Positions 1-10,361 of a DNA stretch of 64,000 nt are shown piece by piece (the stretch's first letter is position 1; each line of letters begins with the position of its first letter). The DNA comes from Poseidonocella sp. HB161398 (GTDB lineage Bacteria > Pseudomonadota > Alphaproteobacteria > Rhodobacterales > Rhodobacteraceae): the NCBI RefSeq assembly GCF_005870025.1, contig NZ_VATA01000016.1:1-64000 (forward strand), read 5' to 3'. A program made the position numbers and the translations under genes. The notes under the pieces are model-generated. The model was not told where the DNA came from. It did no database searches and saw only the letters and a program-made list of their open reading frames with translations.

Positions 1-92
1 CCGGCCTCGGCGGCCTGCTCCATGTATTCCTCCGGATGGCTCGCGCCGCAGAGGAAGGTGAAATTCGAGGTGATGCAGAGTTCGACCGCCAT
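1..92 (-). CDS. dnaE2: Error-prone DNA polymerase, 5' end only (DnaE2/ImuC)
   Basis: Only about the first 30 codons lie in the window; the gene runs off the left edge on the minus strand. The translation begins MAVELCITSNFTFLCGASHP and continues EEYMEQAAEA, which matches the start of the PHP domain of DnaE2/ImuC C-family polymerases (typically xxAELxVTTNFSFLxGASHPEE). These enzymes carry out SOS-induced translesion synthesis, usually together with ImuA and ImuB. The ATG is the complement of 90-92. A LexA-like box lies 12 bp upstream (105-119). Family assignment rests on this short stretch, and the partner genes cannot be seen. Confidence 0.8.
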   Translation of the reverse strand, partial: MAVELCITSNFTFLCGASHPEEYMEQAAEA

Positions 93-104
93 GCGGGCCA
101 GTAT

Positions 105-119
105 ATTCCCCTTTTGTTC
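105..119 (-). promoter_or_regulatory. LexA-like SOS box upstream of dnaE2
   Basis: The plus strand reads ATTC-N7-GTTC (ATTCCCCTTTTGTTC). This is one mismatch from the alphaproteobacterial LexA consensus GTTC-N7-GTTC. It sits 12 bp upstream of the dnaE2 start, where a repressor would block transcription or overlap the ribosome-binding region. DnaE2 is a classic SOS gene, so motif and context agree. Confidence 0.65.
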
Positions 120-316
120 TCACGTGGAGTCCGCTTGCCCGGCGCTGGCGGCGTCTCATGCATTTGCGGAAAGGCACCTTTGCAAAAACGTCGATTGCGC
201 TAACGGCGCATTCGTGATGGCTTGGTCATGCCGCATTGCAGCGGAGCCTCCGGCATGGCCGGGGTCTCTTCCGCGATGCGTTCCCGAAATAACCAGTGAC
301 TCAGTTGGGATTTCCC

Positions 317-1513
317 ATGACCTATCCGGACGCCCAGGTCCGCCGGACCATCCTTGCGCTCGCCCTCGGTGCCTTTGCCATCGGCGTATCCGAATTCGCC
401 ACGATGGGGCTTCTGCCCTATTACGCAAGCGACCTCGGCATTTCCGAGCCGGTCGCCGGGCATGCCGTCTCGGGCTATGCCTTCGGCGTTGTGGTCGGTG
501 CGCCGGTCCTGGCCGTGCTGGGGGCGCGGCTGCCGCGCAAGCTGTTCCTGGTGATGCTGATCGCCTTCTTCGCGCTGGCCAATGCCGTGGCGGCGCTGGC
601 GCCCTCCGCCGATCTGCTGATCGGCTCGCGCTTCCTGTCGGGCCTGCCGCATGGCGCCTATCTGGGGATCGCGATGCTCTTCGCGGCGGACATCCTTCCC
701 AAGGGCAAGCGCGCGCAGGGCGTGGCAAAGGTGCTGATGGGGCTGACCATCGCCAACGTGATTGGCGTGCCGGCCGCGGGCGCAATCGGGCAGAGCTTCG
801 GCTGGCGCTGGTGCTTCGTCATCGTCACGGTTCTCGCGGCGGCCTCTGCGCTGATGATCAAGCGCGTCGCCCCGGTGGAGCCGGCCGATCCGGCGGCGAG
901 CCCGCTGCGCGAGCTGGGCGTGCTGAAGAGCCGGGCGATGTGGCTGACCCTGCTGGTCGGCTCGGTCGGCTTCGGCGGGGTCTTCGCGGTCTATTCCTTT
1001 TTCTCGGCGGCAATGATCGACGCGGCGTCGGCGCCGTCCTGGGCGATTCCGCTGGCGCTGTCGGGCTTCGGCCTCGGCGCGACCTTCGGCAACGAGCTGG
1101 CCGGACGGCTGGCCAGCTGGTCGCGCTTCGGTGGGGCGCTGGTGCTGCTCCTGGGCATGGCCGCGGCGCCGGTGGCCTACGCGCTGGCGATGGGCGACTG
1201 GGTGATGATGACCGTCTCCCTGTTGGTGCTTGGCTGCACGGCCGGGCTGGTGATCCCGCTGCAGATGCGGCTGATGGACGTGGCGGCGGATGGGCAGAAC
1301 CTGGCAGCGGCGCTGAACCATGCGGCCTTCAACTTCGCCAATGCGATCGGGCCGCTGCTGGCGGGCATGGTGCTGGCGGCGGGCTATGGCTGGGCGGCAA
1401 CCGGCTGGGTCGGCGCGGCGCTGGCCCTGGGCGGGATCGCAGTGCTGGGCCTGGCCTGGGCCGATGCCCGCAGCGGCAAGCTGCCCGGCGGCGGGATCGC
1501 CGTTCCGGCCTGA
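317..1513 (+). CDS. MFS transporter (AraJ-like efflux permease)
   Basis: A 398-residue integral membrane protein of the major facilitator superfamily with about twelve hydrophobic segments. The N-terminal part (LALGAFAIGVSEFATMGLLP, then YYASDLGISEPVAGHAVSGYA) is typical of the AraJ/DHA1 group that exports sugars or drugs by proton antiport. The loop between helices 2 and 3 carries the GxRLPRKLFL form of MFS motif A. A GTG at 296 would add seven residues, but the ATG at 317 gives the usual family start. No neighbour indicates the substrate. A hairpin repeat follows the stop codon. Confidence 0.85.
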   Translation: MTYPDAQVRRTILALALGAFAIGVSEFATMGLLPYYASDLGISEPVAGHAVSGYAFGVVVGAPVLAVLGARLPRKLFLVMLIAFFALANAVAALAPSADLLIGSRFLSGLPHGAYLGIAMLFAADILPKGKRAQGVAKVLMGLTIANVIGVPAAGAIGQSFGWRWCFVIVTVLAAASALMIKRVAPVEPADPAASPLRELGVLKSRAMWLTLLVGSVGFGGVFAVYSFFSAAMIDAASAPSWAIPLALSGFGLGATFGNELAGRLASWSRFGGALVLLLGMAAAPVAYALAMGDWVMMTVSLLVLGCTAGLVIPLQMRLMDVAADGQNLAAALNHAAFNFANAIGPLLAGMVLAAGYGWAATGWVGAALALGGIAVLGLAWADARSGKLPGGGIAVPA

Positions 1514-1526
1514 CCGCTGGCGCCCT

Positions 1527-1549
1527 CCCTCTCCCCGCGGGGGAGAGGG
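1527..1549. repeat. GC-rich palindromic repeat, possible terminator of the MFS gene
   Basis: A perfect 10-bp inverted repeat (CCCTCTCCCC, loop GCG, GGGGAGAGGG), followed by GCCGGGGTGAGGGGG. This is the widespread bacterial intergenic palindrome built on CCCTCTCCCCxxxGGGGAGAGGG. It lies 13 bp after the MFS stop codon. It can form a strong hairpin but has no T-run, so its role in termination is uncertain. Confidence 0.6.
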
Positions 1550-1599
1550 CCGGGGTGAGGGGGCGCCGGCCTCCGCGGAAACAGGACCGCAGACACGAA

Positions 1600-1623
1600 A
1601 ACGCCCGCCTTCCGGCGGGCGTT
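1600..1623 (-). terminator. Rho-independent terminator of lpd
   Basis: Read on the minus strand, a perfect 10-bp stem (AACGCCCGCC / GGCGGGCGTT) with a 4-nt loop is followed by TTCG. It lies 24 bp beyond the lpd stop codon. Confidence 0.75.
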
Positions 1624-1646
1624 CGCATGTCCGGGATGCGGCGCGA

Positions 1647-3035
1647 TCAGGAGTGGATCGGGCCGTCGCCGCAGGCCAGCGCGGCTTCGCGCACGGCTTC
1701 CGAGAAGGTCGGGTGCGCGTGGCAGGTCAGGGCGATGTCCTGGGCCGCGGCGCCGAATTCCATGCCGACGCAGATCTCGTGGATCAGCTCGCCCGCCGAC
1801 GGGCCGATGATGTGGCAGCCGAGGATCCGGTCGGTCTCCTTGTCGACCAGCATCTTGACGAAGCCGTCCGAGGCGAAGACGGCCTTGGAGCGGCCATTGC
1901 CCATGAAGGAGAACTTGCCGACCTTGTAGGCTTTGCCCTCGGCCTTCAGCGCCTCTTCGGTCTTGCCGACCGACGCGACCTCCGGCCAGGTGTAGATCAC
2001 GCCCGGGATGACGTCGTAGTTCACGTGGCCATGCTTGCCCGCGACCACCTCGGCGACGGCCATGCCCTCGTCCTCGGCCTTGTGCGCCAGCATCGGGCCC
2101 TCGATCGCGTCGCCGATGGCATAGACGCCCGGCACCGAGGTCTGCCAGTGCGCGTCGGTGGCGATCTGCCCGCGCTTGGTCATCTCGACGCCCAGCTCCG
2201 CCAGGCCCAGCCCGTCGGTGAAGGGCTTGCGGCCGGTGGCGACCAGAACGACATCGGCCTCGATCGAATGCTCGCTGTCGTCCTTCTTCAGCTTGTAGGT
2301 GACCTTGGCACCGCCCTCGGTCAGCTCGGTGCCCTGCACCGCGGCGCCCAGCACGAAGTTGAAGCCCTGCTTCGACAGCAGCTTCTGGAACTGGCGCGCG
2401 ACCTCGGCATCGGCGCCGGGGGTGATGGCGTCCAGGTACTCGACCACGGTGACCTCGGCGCCCAGGCGGCTATAGACCGAGCCCATCTCCAGCCCGATCA
2501 CGCCCGCGCCGATGACGACCATCTTCTTCGGCAGGGTCTCGAGCTCCAGCGCGCCGGTCGAGGTCACGACGGTCTTCTCGTCGATCTCGACGCCGGGCAG
2601 CGAGGCGGGCACGGAGCCAGAGGCGATGATGATGGTCTTCGCCGAATAGGTCGTGTCGCCGACCTTGACCTGGCCGGCCGCGGGCACAGAGCCCCAGCCC
2701 TTCAGCCAGTCGATCTTGTTCTTCTTGAACAGGAACTCGATGCCGGACGTGTTCGACTTGATGACGTCGTCCTTGTAGGCCTTCATCTGCGGCCAGTCGA
2801 TCTCGGGCTCGCCGGCCTTGATCCCCATCTTGGCGAAGTTCTCGTGCATCTCGTGCACTTCGTGCGATGCATGGAGCAGGGCCTTGGAGGGGATGCAGCC
2901 GATGTTCAGGCAGGTGCCGCCGAGGGTCTCGCGGCCTTCGACGCAAGCGGTCTTCAGGCCCAGCTGGGCGCAGCGGATCGCACATACATAGCCGCCGGGT
3001 CCGGCGCCGATCACGATCACATCATAGTCTGCCAT
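1647..3035 (-). CDS. lpd: Dihydrolipoyl dehydrogenase (E3)
   Basis: A 462-residue FAD/NAD disulfide oxidoreductase that reoxidises the dihydrolipoyl groups of 2-oxoacid dehydrogenase complexes. The FAD Rossmann motif GAGPGG is at about residues 10-15, the redox-active pair is Cys42/Cys47 in [13 protein letters not shown], a second NAD-binding GAGVIGLE lies mid-protein, and the C-terminal HAHPTFSE carries the catalytic His-Glu dyad. A longer ORF begins upstream, but ATG 3035 is preceded by AGGAGG and gives the family start [10 protein letters not shown]. Its position on the strand of odhB and sucA suggests it serves the 2-oxoglutarate dehydrogenase complex, although four small genes separate it from odhB. 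Confidence 0.97.
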   Translation of the reverse strand: MADYDVIVIGAGPGGYVCAIRCAQLGLKTACVEGRETLGGTCLNIGCIPSKALLHASHEVHEMHENFAKMGIKAGEPEIDWPQMKAYKDDVIKSNTSGIEFLFKKNKIDWLKGWGSVPAAGQVKVGDTTYSAKTIIIASGSVPASLPGVEIDEKTVVTSTGALELETLPKKMVVIGAGVIGLEMGSVYSRLGAEVTVVEYLDAITPGADAEVARQFQKLLSKQGFNFVLGAAVQGTELTEGGAKVTYKLKKDDSEHSIEADVVLVATGRKPFTDGLGLAELGVEMTKRGQIATDAHWQTSVPGVYAIGDAIEGPMLAHKAEDEGMAVAEVVAGKHGHVNYDVIPGVIYTWPEVASVGKTEEALKAEGKAYKVGKFSFMGNGRSKAVFASDGFVKMLVDKETDRILGCHIIGPSAGELIHEICVGMEFGAAAQDIALTCHAHPTFSEAVREAALACGDGPIHS

Positions 3036-3119
3036 TCTTTCCTCCTGGCGAAACATTGGGGCGTGGCGTTTCGGTATACTACAGTCCACAAACTGCAGGC
3101 GCCACCGGGTTTACAGATG

Positions 3120-3518
3120 TCATAAGAGCACGGCCAGCAGCATGACAACCGTGGCAAACCATCCTGCCGACCAGATGCAGGAACGCCACGGTACAAGGCC
3201 GAAATAGTAGGCCGGCACGTAGAGAATGCGCGCAGCGAGGTAGATCCAGGCGCAGGCGGCGGTCAGGGTCCCGGACTTTCCGGCCAGGGTGACGGCGGCG
3301 ACGGCGATGGCGAAGAGGATCAGCCCCTCGAAATGGTTCTGCAGCGCGCGGGCGAGGCGGGCCGTGCCGCGGCTGACGCGGTCGCCCAGCGGACCGTCAT
3401 CGCGCGGACCCAGCGTTTGGCGGGGGCCGAGCTCCAGATTGGCGGCGATGGCGAGAAGGGCGAGATGGACGCATTGCAGGAGCGCGGCGAGGACAAGGGC
3501 GGTCAGTTCAGGGCTCAC
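3120..3518 (-). CDS. MAPEG family membrane protein
   Basis: About 132 residues with four hydrophobic segments. The central ARALQNHFEGLILFAIAVAA is the signature region of bacterial MAPEG-domain proteins (membrane-associated, eicosanoid/glutathione metabolism type). The ORF opens at a GTG at 3551, but the GTG at 3518 (GGAG upstream) gives the usual start VSPELTALVLAALLQ, so I chose it. Bacterial members are mostly uncharacterised, and no glutathione function can be claimed. It lies upstream of lpd on the same strand, with an 84-bp gap. Confidence 0.8.
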   Translation of the reverse strand: MSPELTALVLAALLQCVHLALLAIAANLELGPRQTLGPRDDGPLGDRVSRGTARLARALQNHFEGLILFAIAVAAVTLAGKSGTLTAACAWIYLAARILYVPAYYFGLVPWRSCIWSAGWFATVVMLLAVLL

Positions 3519-3613
3519 GGAGCGGCTCCATCGGCAGCTTTCGGGCAGCACCTAATCCCCGGAGGCGATTCCGGCAAGGCATCGCGGCCCGATACCTCAG
3601 CCGGCGGCGACGC

Positions 3614-3883
3614 TCAGCCGGTCCTCGGGCGCTGGGGCAGCGGCGCGCGCGGCGGATTGGGCTGGCCGCCCAGCAGGCGCTGCAGCTGTCCCTCGCGGTA
3701 GCCGATGACAAAGCAGGTGGCGAAGACGGGGGCGACCTCGTCGGCGGGGCGGGCATCGACCCCCTGGCGGGCGAGCCGCTCTCCCAGCGCATAGGCGGCG
3801 CCTGCGCCGCCGTCGCTGCAGGCGGCAGAGGCGACACCGGCCGCGAGGATGAAAGGCAGCGAGAGGGGCACGCAGTGGCGCAT
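3614..3883 (-). CDS. Small secreted protein of unknown function
   Basis: An 89-residue ORF with a strong ribosome-binding site (AGGAG) and an N-terminal signal peptide (MRHCVPLSLPFILAAGVASA, likely cleavage before ACSDG). The mature part holds two cysteines that could form a disulfide and ends in a proline-rich, basic tail. I do not recognise a family. Size, signal peptide and spacing support a real gene. Confidence 0.6.
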   Translation of the reverse strand: MRHCVPLSLPFILAAGVASAACSDGGAGAAYALGERLARQGVDARPADEVAPVFATCFVIGYREGQLQRLLGGQPNPPRAPLPQRPRTG

Positions 3884-4045
3884 GTGATGGCTCCTGATCC
3901 GGACCGGTCCTCCCTGTCACGGATGCTATCACTGCGCGGCGAACGGCGCGGCCTGATCGTTAAACTTGCGAAAGCTTTGCGGCACTGCAGCATGACCTTG
4001 CGGCAGATCCGGGCGACGCTGCCTGCGGTTTCAGCGCCATGAGAA

Positions 4046-4073
4046 AAGGGGCACCGCTTGCGCGATGCCCCTT
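4046..4073 (-). terminator. Rho-independent terminator of the outer-membrane protein gene
   Basis: On the minus strand the stem AAGGGGCATCGC / GCGGTGCCCCTT with a short loop is followed by TTCTC. It lies about 25 bp after the stop codon of the beta-barrel gene at 4099. Confidence 0.75.
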
Positions 4074-4098
4074 CTGCGATCCGTCAGAAAGCTGCGGA

Positions 4099-4692
4099 TC
4101 AGAAGTGGTACGAGACCTTGATGGCGGCCGTGGTGCCGTCGATCTCGGTGTCGTCGTTGAAATCGTCCATTTTCTGGTACTGGATTTCGCCACCGAGGGA
4201 CAGGGCATCGGTCATCATGTAGTCGTAGCCGACGCCGCCGCTGTAGCCCCAGGAGGCGCCCAGGCCGTCGCTGGCTTCGCCATAGGCGCCACCGGCAGTT
4301 GCGTAGACCATCGACCGGCCGAGGTCGTAGCCCAGCTTGGCCTTGATGTGGCTCAGGCTGTCGAGGTCGTGGCCGTCGAATTCCAGGCCGGTCGCGTTGG
4401 CGTCGACTTCGGCGCCGTAGACCAGGCGGTTCTGGGTCACGCCCTGCCAACCGGCATGGAGACCGCCGACAGCGTCGTTGTCATCGGTGTCGAGGACGTC
4501 GCCGTCTGCATCGAACCAGCCGCCACCGAGCTGGGCACCGGCATAGAAGCCTTCCCAGAGGCTGGCGGGCACGATCGGTGCGACCGGAACGGGATCGGGC
4601 GCAACGACGGGCTCTTCAAGGGCGCCTGCCAGCATCGGCGAAGCGGAAAGGCCGAGGACGGAGGCCGTGGCGAGGGCATAGACTGCACGCAT
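4099..4692 (-). CDS. Outer membrane beta-barrel protein (OMP_b-brl / Omp25-like)
   Basis: A 197-residue protein with a signal peptide (MRAVYALATASVLGLSASPM, cleavage near AGALEE), a Pro/Val linker and an 8-strand-like barrel. It opens with the typical WEGFYAGAQLGGGW and ends in IKVSYHF with the terminal Phe required for outer-membrane assembly. The alternation of glycines and aromatics resembles alphaproteobacterial Omp25/Omp31-type porin-like proteins. A strong RBS (AAGGAG) precedes the ATG, and a terminator follows. A monocistronic structural protein of the outer membrane is the most likely role. Confidence 0.85.
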   Translation of the reverse strand: MRAVYALATASVLGLSASPMLAGALEEPVVAPDPVPVAPIVPASLWEGFYAGAQLGGGWFDADGDVLDTDDNDAVGGLHAGWQGVTQNRLVYGAEVDANATGLEFDGHDLDSLSHIKAKLGYDLGRSMVYATAGGAYGEASDGLGASWGYSGGVGYDYMMTDALSLGGEIQYQKMDDFNDDTEIDGTTAAIKVSYHF

Positions 4693-5078
4693 GTGAGTAC
4701 TCCTTAAGTTTCTCTTCTCAAGAGGCGGACTGTTTTCCGTGAGCGGTCCGCGTGCGGCTCGAAAGCAAAAATAATCCCGAATGGGACGAAAGGAACTGGG
4801 GACGGAGCGAGTTGATCAGTGTGTTGCGCGATTGTCATCAATTAGTAACGTTTTCATGATTTCCCCGCGATGAGCTACTTGCCGCCAACTTGTCCTCTGC
4901 TGGGCAATATACTGGCAGATTTGAAAAAATTCGGACGGCCTCCGGCACGCCGTCCGGAACGCCGATCACGGGCTTTCCCGTCGGCGGAAGTCCCGTCTTG
5001 ACGAAATTTGCCCAGAAACCGGCTAATTCTTGCCGATTGTGTTCCAGCACCGGTCCTGTCCCGGCCAGCTCCGCCGAC
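4693..5078. other. 386-bp intergenic region, leader of the outer-membrane protein gene
   Basis: No convincing gene. It contains the RBS and an untranslated leader for the minus-strand porin-like gene. The stretch 4760-4870 is richer in A/T than its surroundings and probably holds that gene's promoter, but I cannot assign -35/-10 boxes reliably. A 70-codon minus-strand ORF (4838-5050) has no family resemblance and is not called. Confidence 0.5.
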
Positions 5079-5444
5079 TCATTCCGCCCTCAGCCAGTCC
5101 CTAGCTTCCGACTCGGTGCCGACCGGGAAGACCCGGATCGGGCAGGGCATGACCGGCGCGAAGAGGGCGATGGCGGTTTTCAACCACAGGTTGCCTGCGA
5201 CGACGGCGACCTTGCCGAACCCGTGCCAGTGGCGCAGGCCCAGCCGCGCATCCTCGGCCATCGCGCCTGCGGTGTAGTGCCGGAAATCGCCGTCGAAGAC
5301 GGCCAGCAGCCGGAGCCGCTCGCGCGCCTCCAGCGCGGCCTCGACCGCGGGGACCAGCACGGTCTCGTAGTCACCGGCGGTCACGGTGCCGGAGATCCGG
5401 ACCTCCAGGATGTCGTCAGCGGGGGTCGAGCCGAGGGTGATCAT
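5079..5444 (-). CDS. SpoIIAA-like (STAS-fold) protein
   Basis: A 121-residue soluble protein. ILEVRISGTVTAGDYETVLVP followed by LLAVFDGDFRHYTAGAMAED and a region ending PIRVFPVGTESEARDWL is the pattern of the SpoIIAA-like family (STAS/CRAL-TRIO-like alpha/beta fold). These proteins are common next to unrelated genes, and their function is unknown. The RBS AGGAGG lies upstream of the ATG. It is on the odhB strand, 154 bp after the odhB stop and past that operon's terminator, so it is probably independent. Confidence 0.8.
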   Translation of the reverse strand: MITLGSTPADDILEVRISGTVTAGDYETVLVPAVEAALEARERLRLLAVFDGDFRHYTAGAMAEDARLGLRHWHGFGKVAVVAGNLWLKTAIALFAPVMPCPIRVFPVGTESEARDWLRAE

Positions 5445-5545
5445 GGTCTTCCGCCTCCTGCGGGCGGCCCCGGGAAGGCCGGAGCCTCGCCCCCGATATG
5501 GGACGCCGGGCCCGCGAATGCCATTGCCGCCCCCCGGAACGCGAA

Positions 5546-5567
5546 AAGGCGCCCCTGGGGGCGCCTT
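5546..5567 (-). terminator. Rho-independent terminator of odhB
   Basis: The inverted repeat AAGGCGCCCC / GGGGCGCCTT is followed on the minus strand by TTCGCG. It lies 30 bp downstream of the odhB stop codon and marks the end of the sucA-odhB unit. Confidence 0.75.
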
Positions 5568-5597
5568 CCGATCTGGTGCAATCGCCGTGGCGGCGGA

Positions 5598-7091
<1,494 letters not shown>

Positions 7092-7095
7092 ACTC

Positions 7096-10059
7096 TTAGT
7101 TCCCTTCGGTCGTAAGCGCTTCGTTCACGAGCGCGTTCTGCTGTGCTTTGTGCTGGCTGGCCAGGCCGGTCGCCGGCGAGGCCGAGGCGGCGCGTCCGAC
7201 ATAGCGGGGCCGCTTGTGGGTGGCGCCGATCTTCTCGAGCACCCATTCGATATTAGGCTCGATGAAGGTCCAGGCGCCCTGGTTCTTGGGCTCTTCCTGG
7301 CACCAGATCATCTCGGCGCCCCTGAAGCGCTGCAGCTCGTCGACCAGGCTCATGGCCGGGAACGGATAGAACTGCTCGACGCGCAGCAGGTAGACATCGT
7401 TGATGCCGCGCGCGTCGCGCTCTTCGAGCAGGTCGTAGTAGACCTTGCCCGAGCACATCACCACGCGCTTGATCTGCTCGTCGGGCGCCAGGCTGGCGGG
7501 ATGCTCGCCGATATCCGCATGGTCCTTCAGCACCCGGTGGAAGCTGGAGCCCTCGGTGAAGTCCTTCAGCTCGGAGACGCAGAGCTTGTGGCGCAGAAGC
7601 GATTTCGGCGTCATCAGGATCAGCGGCTTGCGGAAGTTGCGGTGCAGCTGGCGGCGCAGGATGTGGAAGTAGTTCGCCGGGGTCGAGCAGTTCGCCACGA
7701 TCCAGTTGTCTTCCGCCGACATCTGCAGGAAGCGCTCCAGCCGGGCCGAGCTGTGCTCGGGGCCCTGGCCCTCGAAGCCGTGCGGCAGAAGGACGGTCAG
7801 GCCCGACATGCGCAGCCACTTGCGTTCGCCCGAGGAGATGAACTGGTCGAACATGATCTGCGCGCCGTTGGCGAAGTCGCCGAACTGGCCTTCCCACAGG
7901 ACGAGCGCGTTCGGTTCCGCCAGCGAGTAGCCGTATTCGAAGCCCAGCACCGCGTATTCGCTGAGCGCCGAGTCGATCACCTCGTAATGCGCCTGGCCCT
8001 CGCGGATGTGGTTCAGCGGGTAGTAGCGCTCTTCGGTCTTCTGGTCGACGAGGCCGGAATGGCGCTGCGAGAAGGTGCCGCGCGTGCAGTCCTGGCCCGA
8101 CAGGCGGACCGGATAGCCCTCGGTCTGCAGCGAGCCGAAGGCCAGGGCCTCAGCCGTCGCCCAGTCGAAGCCGGTGCCGGTTTCGAACATCTCGGCGCGG
8201 GCATTAACGAACCGGCCGATGGTCTTGTGGGTGTGCACCGCATCCGGGATCTGGGTCAGCGCGCGGCCGATCTCGTGGAAGGTCTCGGTCTTGATGCCGG
8301 TCTGGCCGCGCTGGTATTCTTGGCCTTCCTTGTCGAGGTTGGCCCAGCGGCCGTCCAGCCAGTCGGCCTTGTTCGGCTTGAATTCCTTGCCGGCCTCGAA
8401 CTCTTCGTTCATCAGCGCCTGGAACTGCGCCTTCATGTCCTCGATCTCGCCCTCGGGGATCAGCCCGTCCTTGACCAGGCGGTCGGTATAGAGCTGCAGC
8501 GTGGTCTTGTGGCGCTTGATCTTGGTGTACATCTCGGGCTGCGTGAACATCGGTTCATCGCCCTCGTTGTGCCCGAAGCGGCGGTAGCAGAAGATGTCGA
8601 GCACGACATCCTTGCCGAAGCGCTGGCGGAATTCGGTCGCGACCTTGGCGGCATGCACCACGGCCTCGGGATCGTCGCCATTGACGTGGAAGATCGGCGC
8701 CTCGACGACCAGCGCGTTGTCGGTCGGGTAGGGCGAGGAGCGCGAGAAATGCGGCGCGGTGGTGAAGCCGATCTGGTTGTTCACCACGATATGGATCGTG
8801 CCGCCGGTGCGGTGGCCGCGCAGGCCCGAGAGCGCGAAGCATTCCGCCACGATGCCCTGGCCCGCGAAGGCGGCGTCGCCATGGAGCAGCACCGGGATGA
8901 CCGCGCGGCGCTCGGGATCCTTGAACTGGTCCTGCTTGGCGCGGGCCTTGCCCAGGACGACCGGGTTCACCGCCTCGAGATGCGAGGGGTTGGCGGTCAG
9001 CGACAGGTGCACGCTGTTGCCGTCGAATTCGCGGTCGGAGGAGGCGCCGAGGTGGTATTTCACGTCGCCGGAGCCGTCGACATCCTCGGGCTTGAAGCTG
9101 CCGCCCTGGAATTCGTTGAAGATCGCCTTGTAGGGCTTCTGCATCACGTTCGCCAGGATGTTCAGGCGGCCGCGGTGCGGCATGCCGATGACGATCTCCT
9201 TGACGCCCAGGTTGCCGCCGCGCTTGATGATCTGCTCCATCGCCGGGATCAGCGCTTCGCCGCCGTCGAGGCCGAAGCGCTTGGTGCCCATGTACTTGAC
9301 GTGCAGGAACTTCTCGAAGCCCTCGGCTTCCACCAGCTTGTTCAGGATCGCCCGGCGGCCTTCGCGGGTGAAGGTGATTTCCTTGTCGAAGCCCTCGATC
9401 CGCTCCTTCAGCCAGCCGGCCTGCTCGGGATCGGAGATGTGCATGTACTGCAGCGCGAAGGTGCCGCAATAGGTGCGCTTCACGATCGCCATGATCTGGC
9501 GCATCGTCGCCAGCTGCAGGCCCAGCACCTGGTCGATGAAGATCGGCCGGTCCATGTCGGCCTCGGTGAAGCCGTAGGATTTCGGGTCGAGCTCGGGATG
9601 CGGCGTGGTCTCGCGCATGTTCAGCGGGTCGAGATCGGCCACCAGATGGCCGCGGATCCGGTAGGCGCGGATGATCATCAGCGCGCGCACGGAGTCGAGC
9701 ACGGCGCGCTTGACCGCCTCGTCGGAGACCGAGACGCCCTTCTCGGCGGCCTTCGACTTGATCTTGTCGCCGGCGGCCTTCACTTCTGCGGCCGGGGCGG
9801 CCCATTGGCCGTCCAGCGCCTGGGTCAGGTCGTCATTCGGCGTCGGCGGCCAGTCCATGCGCGCCCAGGAGGCACCCTTGGCCTCTGCCGTCACGTCGGT
9901 CTCGGCATCCCCCAGGGTGGCGAAGAAATCGGCCCATGCGGCGTCCACGCTCGCCGGGTCGCTGGCGTACATCGCGTAGAGCTGTTCGATATACTCCGCA
10001 TTCTGGCCCTGCAGAAAGCTGGAGGCATGGAATATGTCGTTCTTGCTCATTTCGGTCAT
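7096..10059 (-). CDS. sucA: 2-oxoglutarate dehydrogenase E1
   Basis: A 987-residue thiamine-diphosphate-dependent E1 subunit that decarboxylates 2-oxoglutarate. The N-terminus ([18 protein letters not shown]) is the E2-binding segment typical of OdhA/SucA. The middle holds the TPP region ([14 protein letters not shown], then [13 protein letters not shown] and [10 protein letters not shown]). The C-terminal transketolase half includes [11 protein letters not shown]. Its length is normal for the family. An in-frame ATG three codons downstream is an alternative start. It is followed by odhB after 4 bp. A 302-bp gap separates it from sucD upstream. Confidence 0.98.
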   Translation of the reverse strand: MTEMSKNDIFHASSFLQGQNAEYIEQLYAMYASDPASVDAAWADFFATLGDAETDVTAEAKGASWARMDWPPTPNDDLTQALDGQWAAPAAEVKAAGDKIKSKAAEKGVSVSDEAVKRAVLDSVRALMIIRAYRIRGHLVADLDPLNMRETTPHPELDPKSYGFTEADMDRPIFIDQVLGLQLATMRQIMAIVKRTYCGTFALQYMHISDPEQAGWLKERIEGFDKEITFTREGRRAILNKLVEAEGFEKFLHVKYMGTKRFGLDGGEALIPAMEQIIKRGGNLGVKEIVIGMPHRGRLNILANVMQKPYKAIFNEFQGGSFKPEDVDGSGDVKYHLGASSDREFDGNSVHLSLTANPSHLEAVNPVVLGKARAKQDQFKDPERRAVIPVLLHGDAAFAGQGIVAECFALSGLRGHRTGGTIHIVVNNQIGFTTAPHFSRSSPYPTDNALVVEAPIFHVNGDDPEAVVHAAKVATEFRQRFGKDVVLDIFCYRRFGHNEGDEPMFTQPEMYTKIKRHKTTLQLYTDRLVKDGLIPEGEIEDMKAQFQALMNEEFEAGKEFKPNKADWLDGRWANLDKEGQEYQRGQTGIKTETFHEIGRALTQIPDAVHTHKTIGRFVNARAEMFETGTGFDWATAEALAFGSLQTEGYPVRLSGQDCTRGTFSQRHSGLVDQKTEERYYPLNHIREGQAHYEVIDSALSEYAVLGFEYGYSLAEPNALVLWEGQFGDFANGAQIMFDQFISSGERKWLRMSGLTVLLPHGFEGQGPEHSSARLERFLQMSAEDNWIVANCSTPANYFHILRRQLHRNFRKPLILMTPKSLLRHKLCVSELKDFTEGSSFHRVLKDHADIGEHPASLAPDEQIKRVVMCSGKVYYDLLEERDARGINDVYLLRVEQFYPFPAMSLVDELQRFRGAEMIWCQEEPKNQGAWTFIEPNIEWVLEKIGATHKRPRYVGRAASASPATGLASQHKAQQNALVNEALTTEGN

Positions 10060-10155
10060 GGCTGTGCCTCTAGGGGTTGGATCCCGGTGAAGTGGTTCCG
10101 GCGGCGCCGGGCAGGGACTGACCGGAACGCCTTGGTGCTAGGTAGGTGCGGAGAT

Positions 10156-10180
10156 GCAGATGTCAGCACCCGGCATCTGC
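10156..10180. promoter_or_regulatory. 7-bp inverted repeat in the sucA leader
   Basis: GCAGATG (10156-10162) and CATCTGC (10174-10180) are perfectly complementary with 11 bp between them. The element is about 100 bp upstream of the sucA start. It could be an operator or a small leader hairpin; nothing else identifies it. Confidence 0.35.
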
Positions 10181-10331
10181 GGAAATGCCAGCAGAACCCG
10201 CGCGGCCGGAGCGCCAAGGCGGCGTCCGGCTGCAAGTCACGGGCTCTGATCGCGTTTCCTGGTCCCATTGGGTGCGAAAGTGCCTCAGGGGCGTAAACAA
10301 AGACAGACTGGCGCCTGCCGGGGTTGGGTGG

Positions 10332-10353
10332 GGCGCGCGGTTTCCCGCGCGCC
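10332..10353 (-). terminator. Hairpin after sucD (weak or partial terminator)
   Basis: A perfect 9-bp stem (GGCGCGCGG / CCGCGCGCC) lies 8 bp beyond the sucD stop codon. No T-run follows on the minus strand. It may act as a partial terminator or an mRNA-stabilising structure between sucCD and sucA. Confidence 0.45.
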
Positions 10354-10361
10354 TGCCGAAA

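Larger units (their letters stand above)
10060..10361. other. 302-bp gap between sucD and sucA
   Basis: No gene is visible. The sequence holds a GC-rich hairpin just after sucD (10332-10353), a 7-bp inverted repeat (10156-10180), and presumably a promoter or processing site for sucA-odhB. The 5' end of this gap carries the sucA ribosome-binding region (GAGG). The size suggests sucA can be expressed separately from sucCD. Confidence 0.5.

Noticed and set aside
22-1929. A 635-codon plus-strand frame at the window start
   Set aside because: It crosses the MFS gene and the end of lpd in the wrong frame; its composition is typical of an out-of-frame shadow.
4838-5050. A 70-codon minus-strand ORF upstream of the outer-membrane protein gene
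   Set aside because: Weak ribosome-binding region, no recognisable family, and it lies in the probable promoter region of the porin-like gene.
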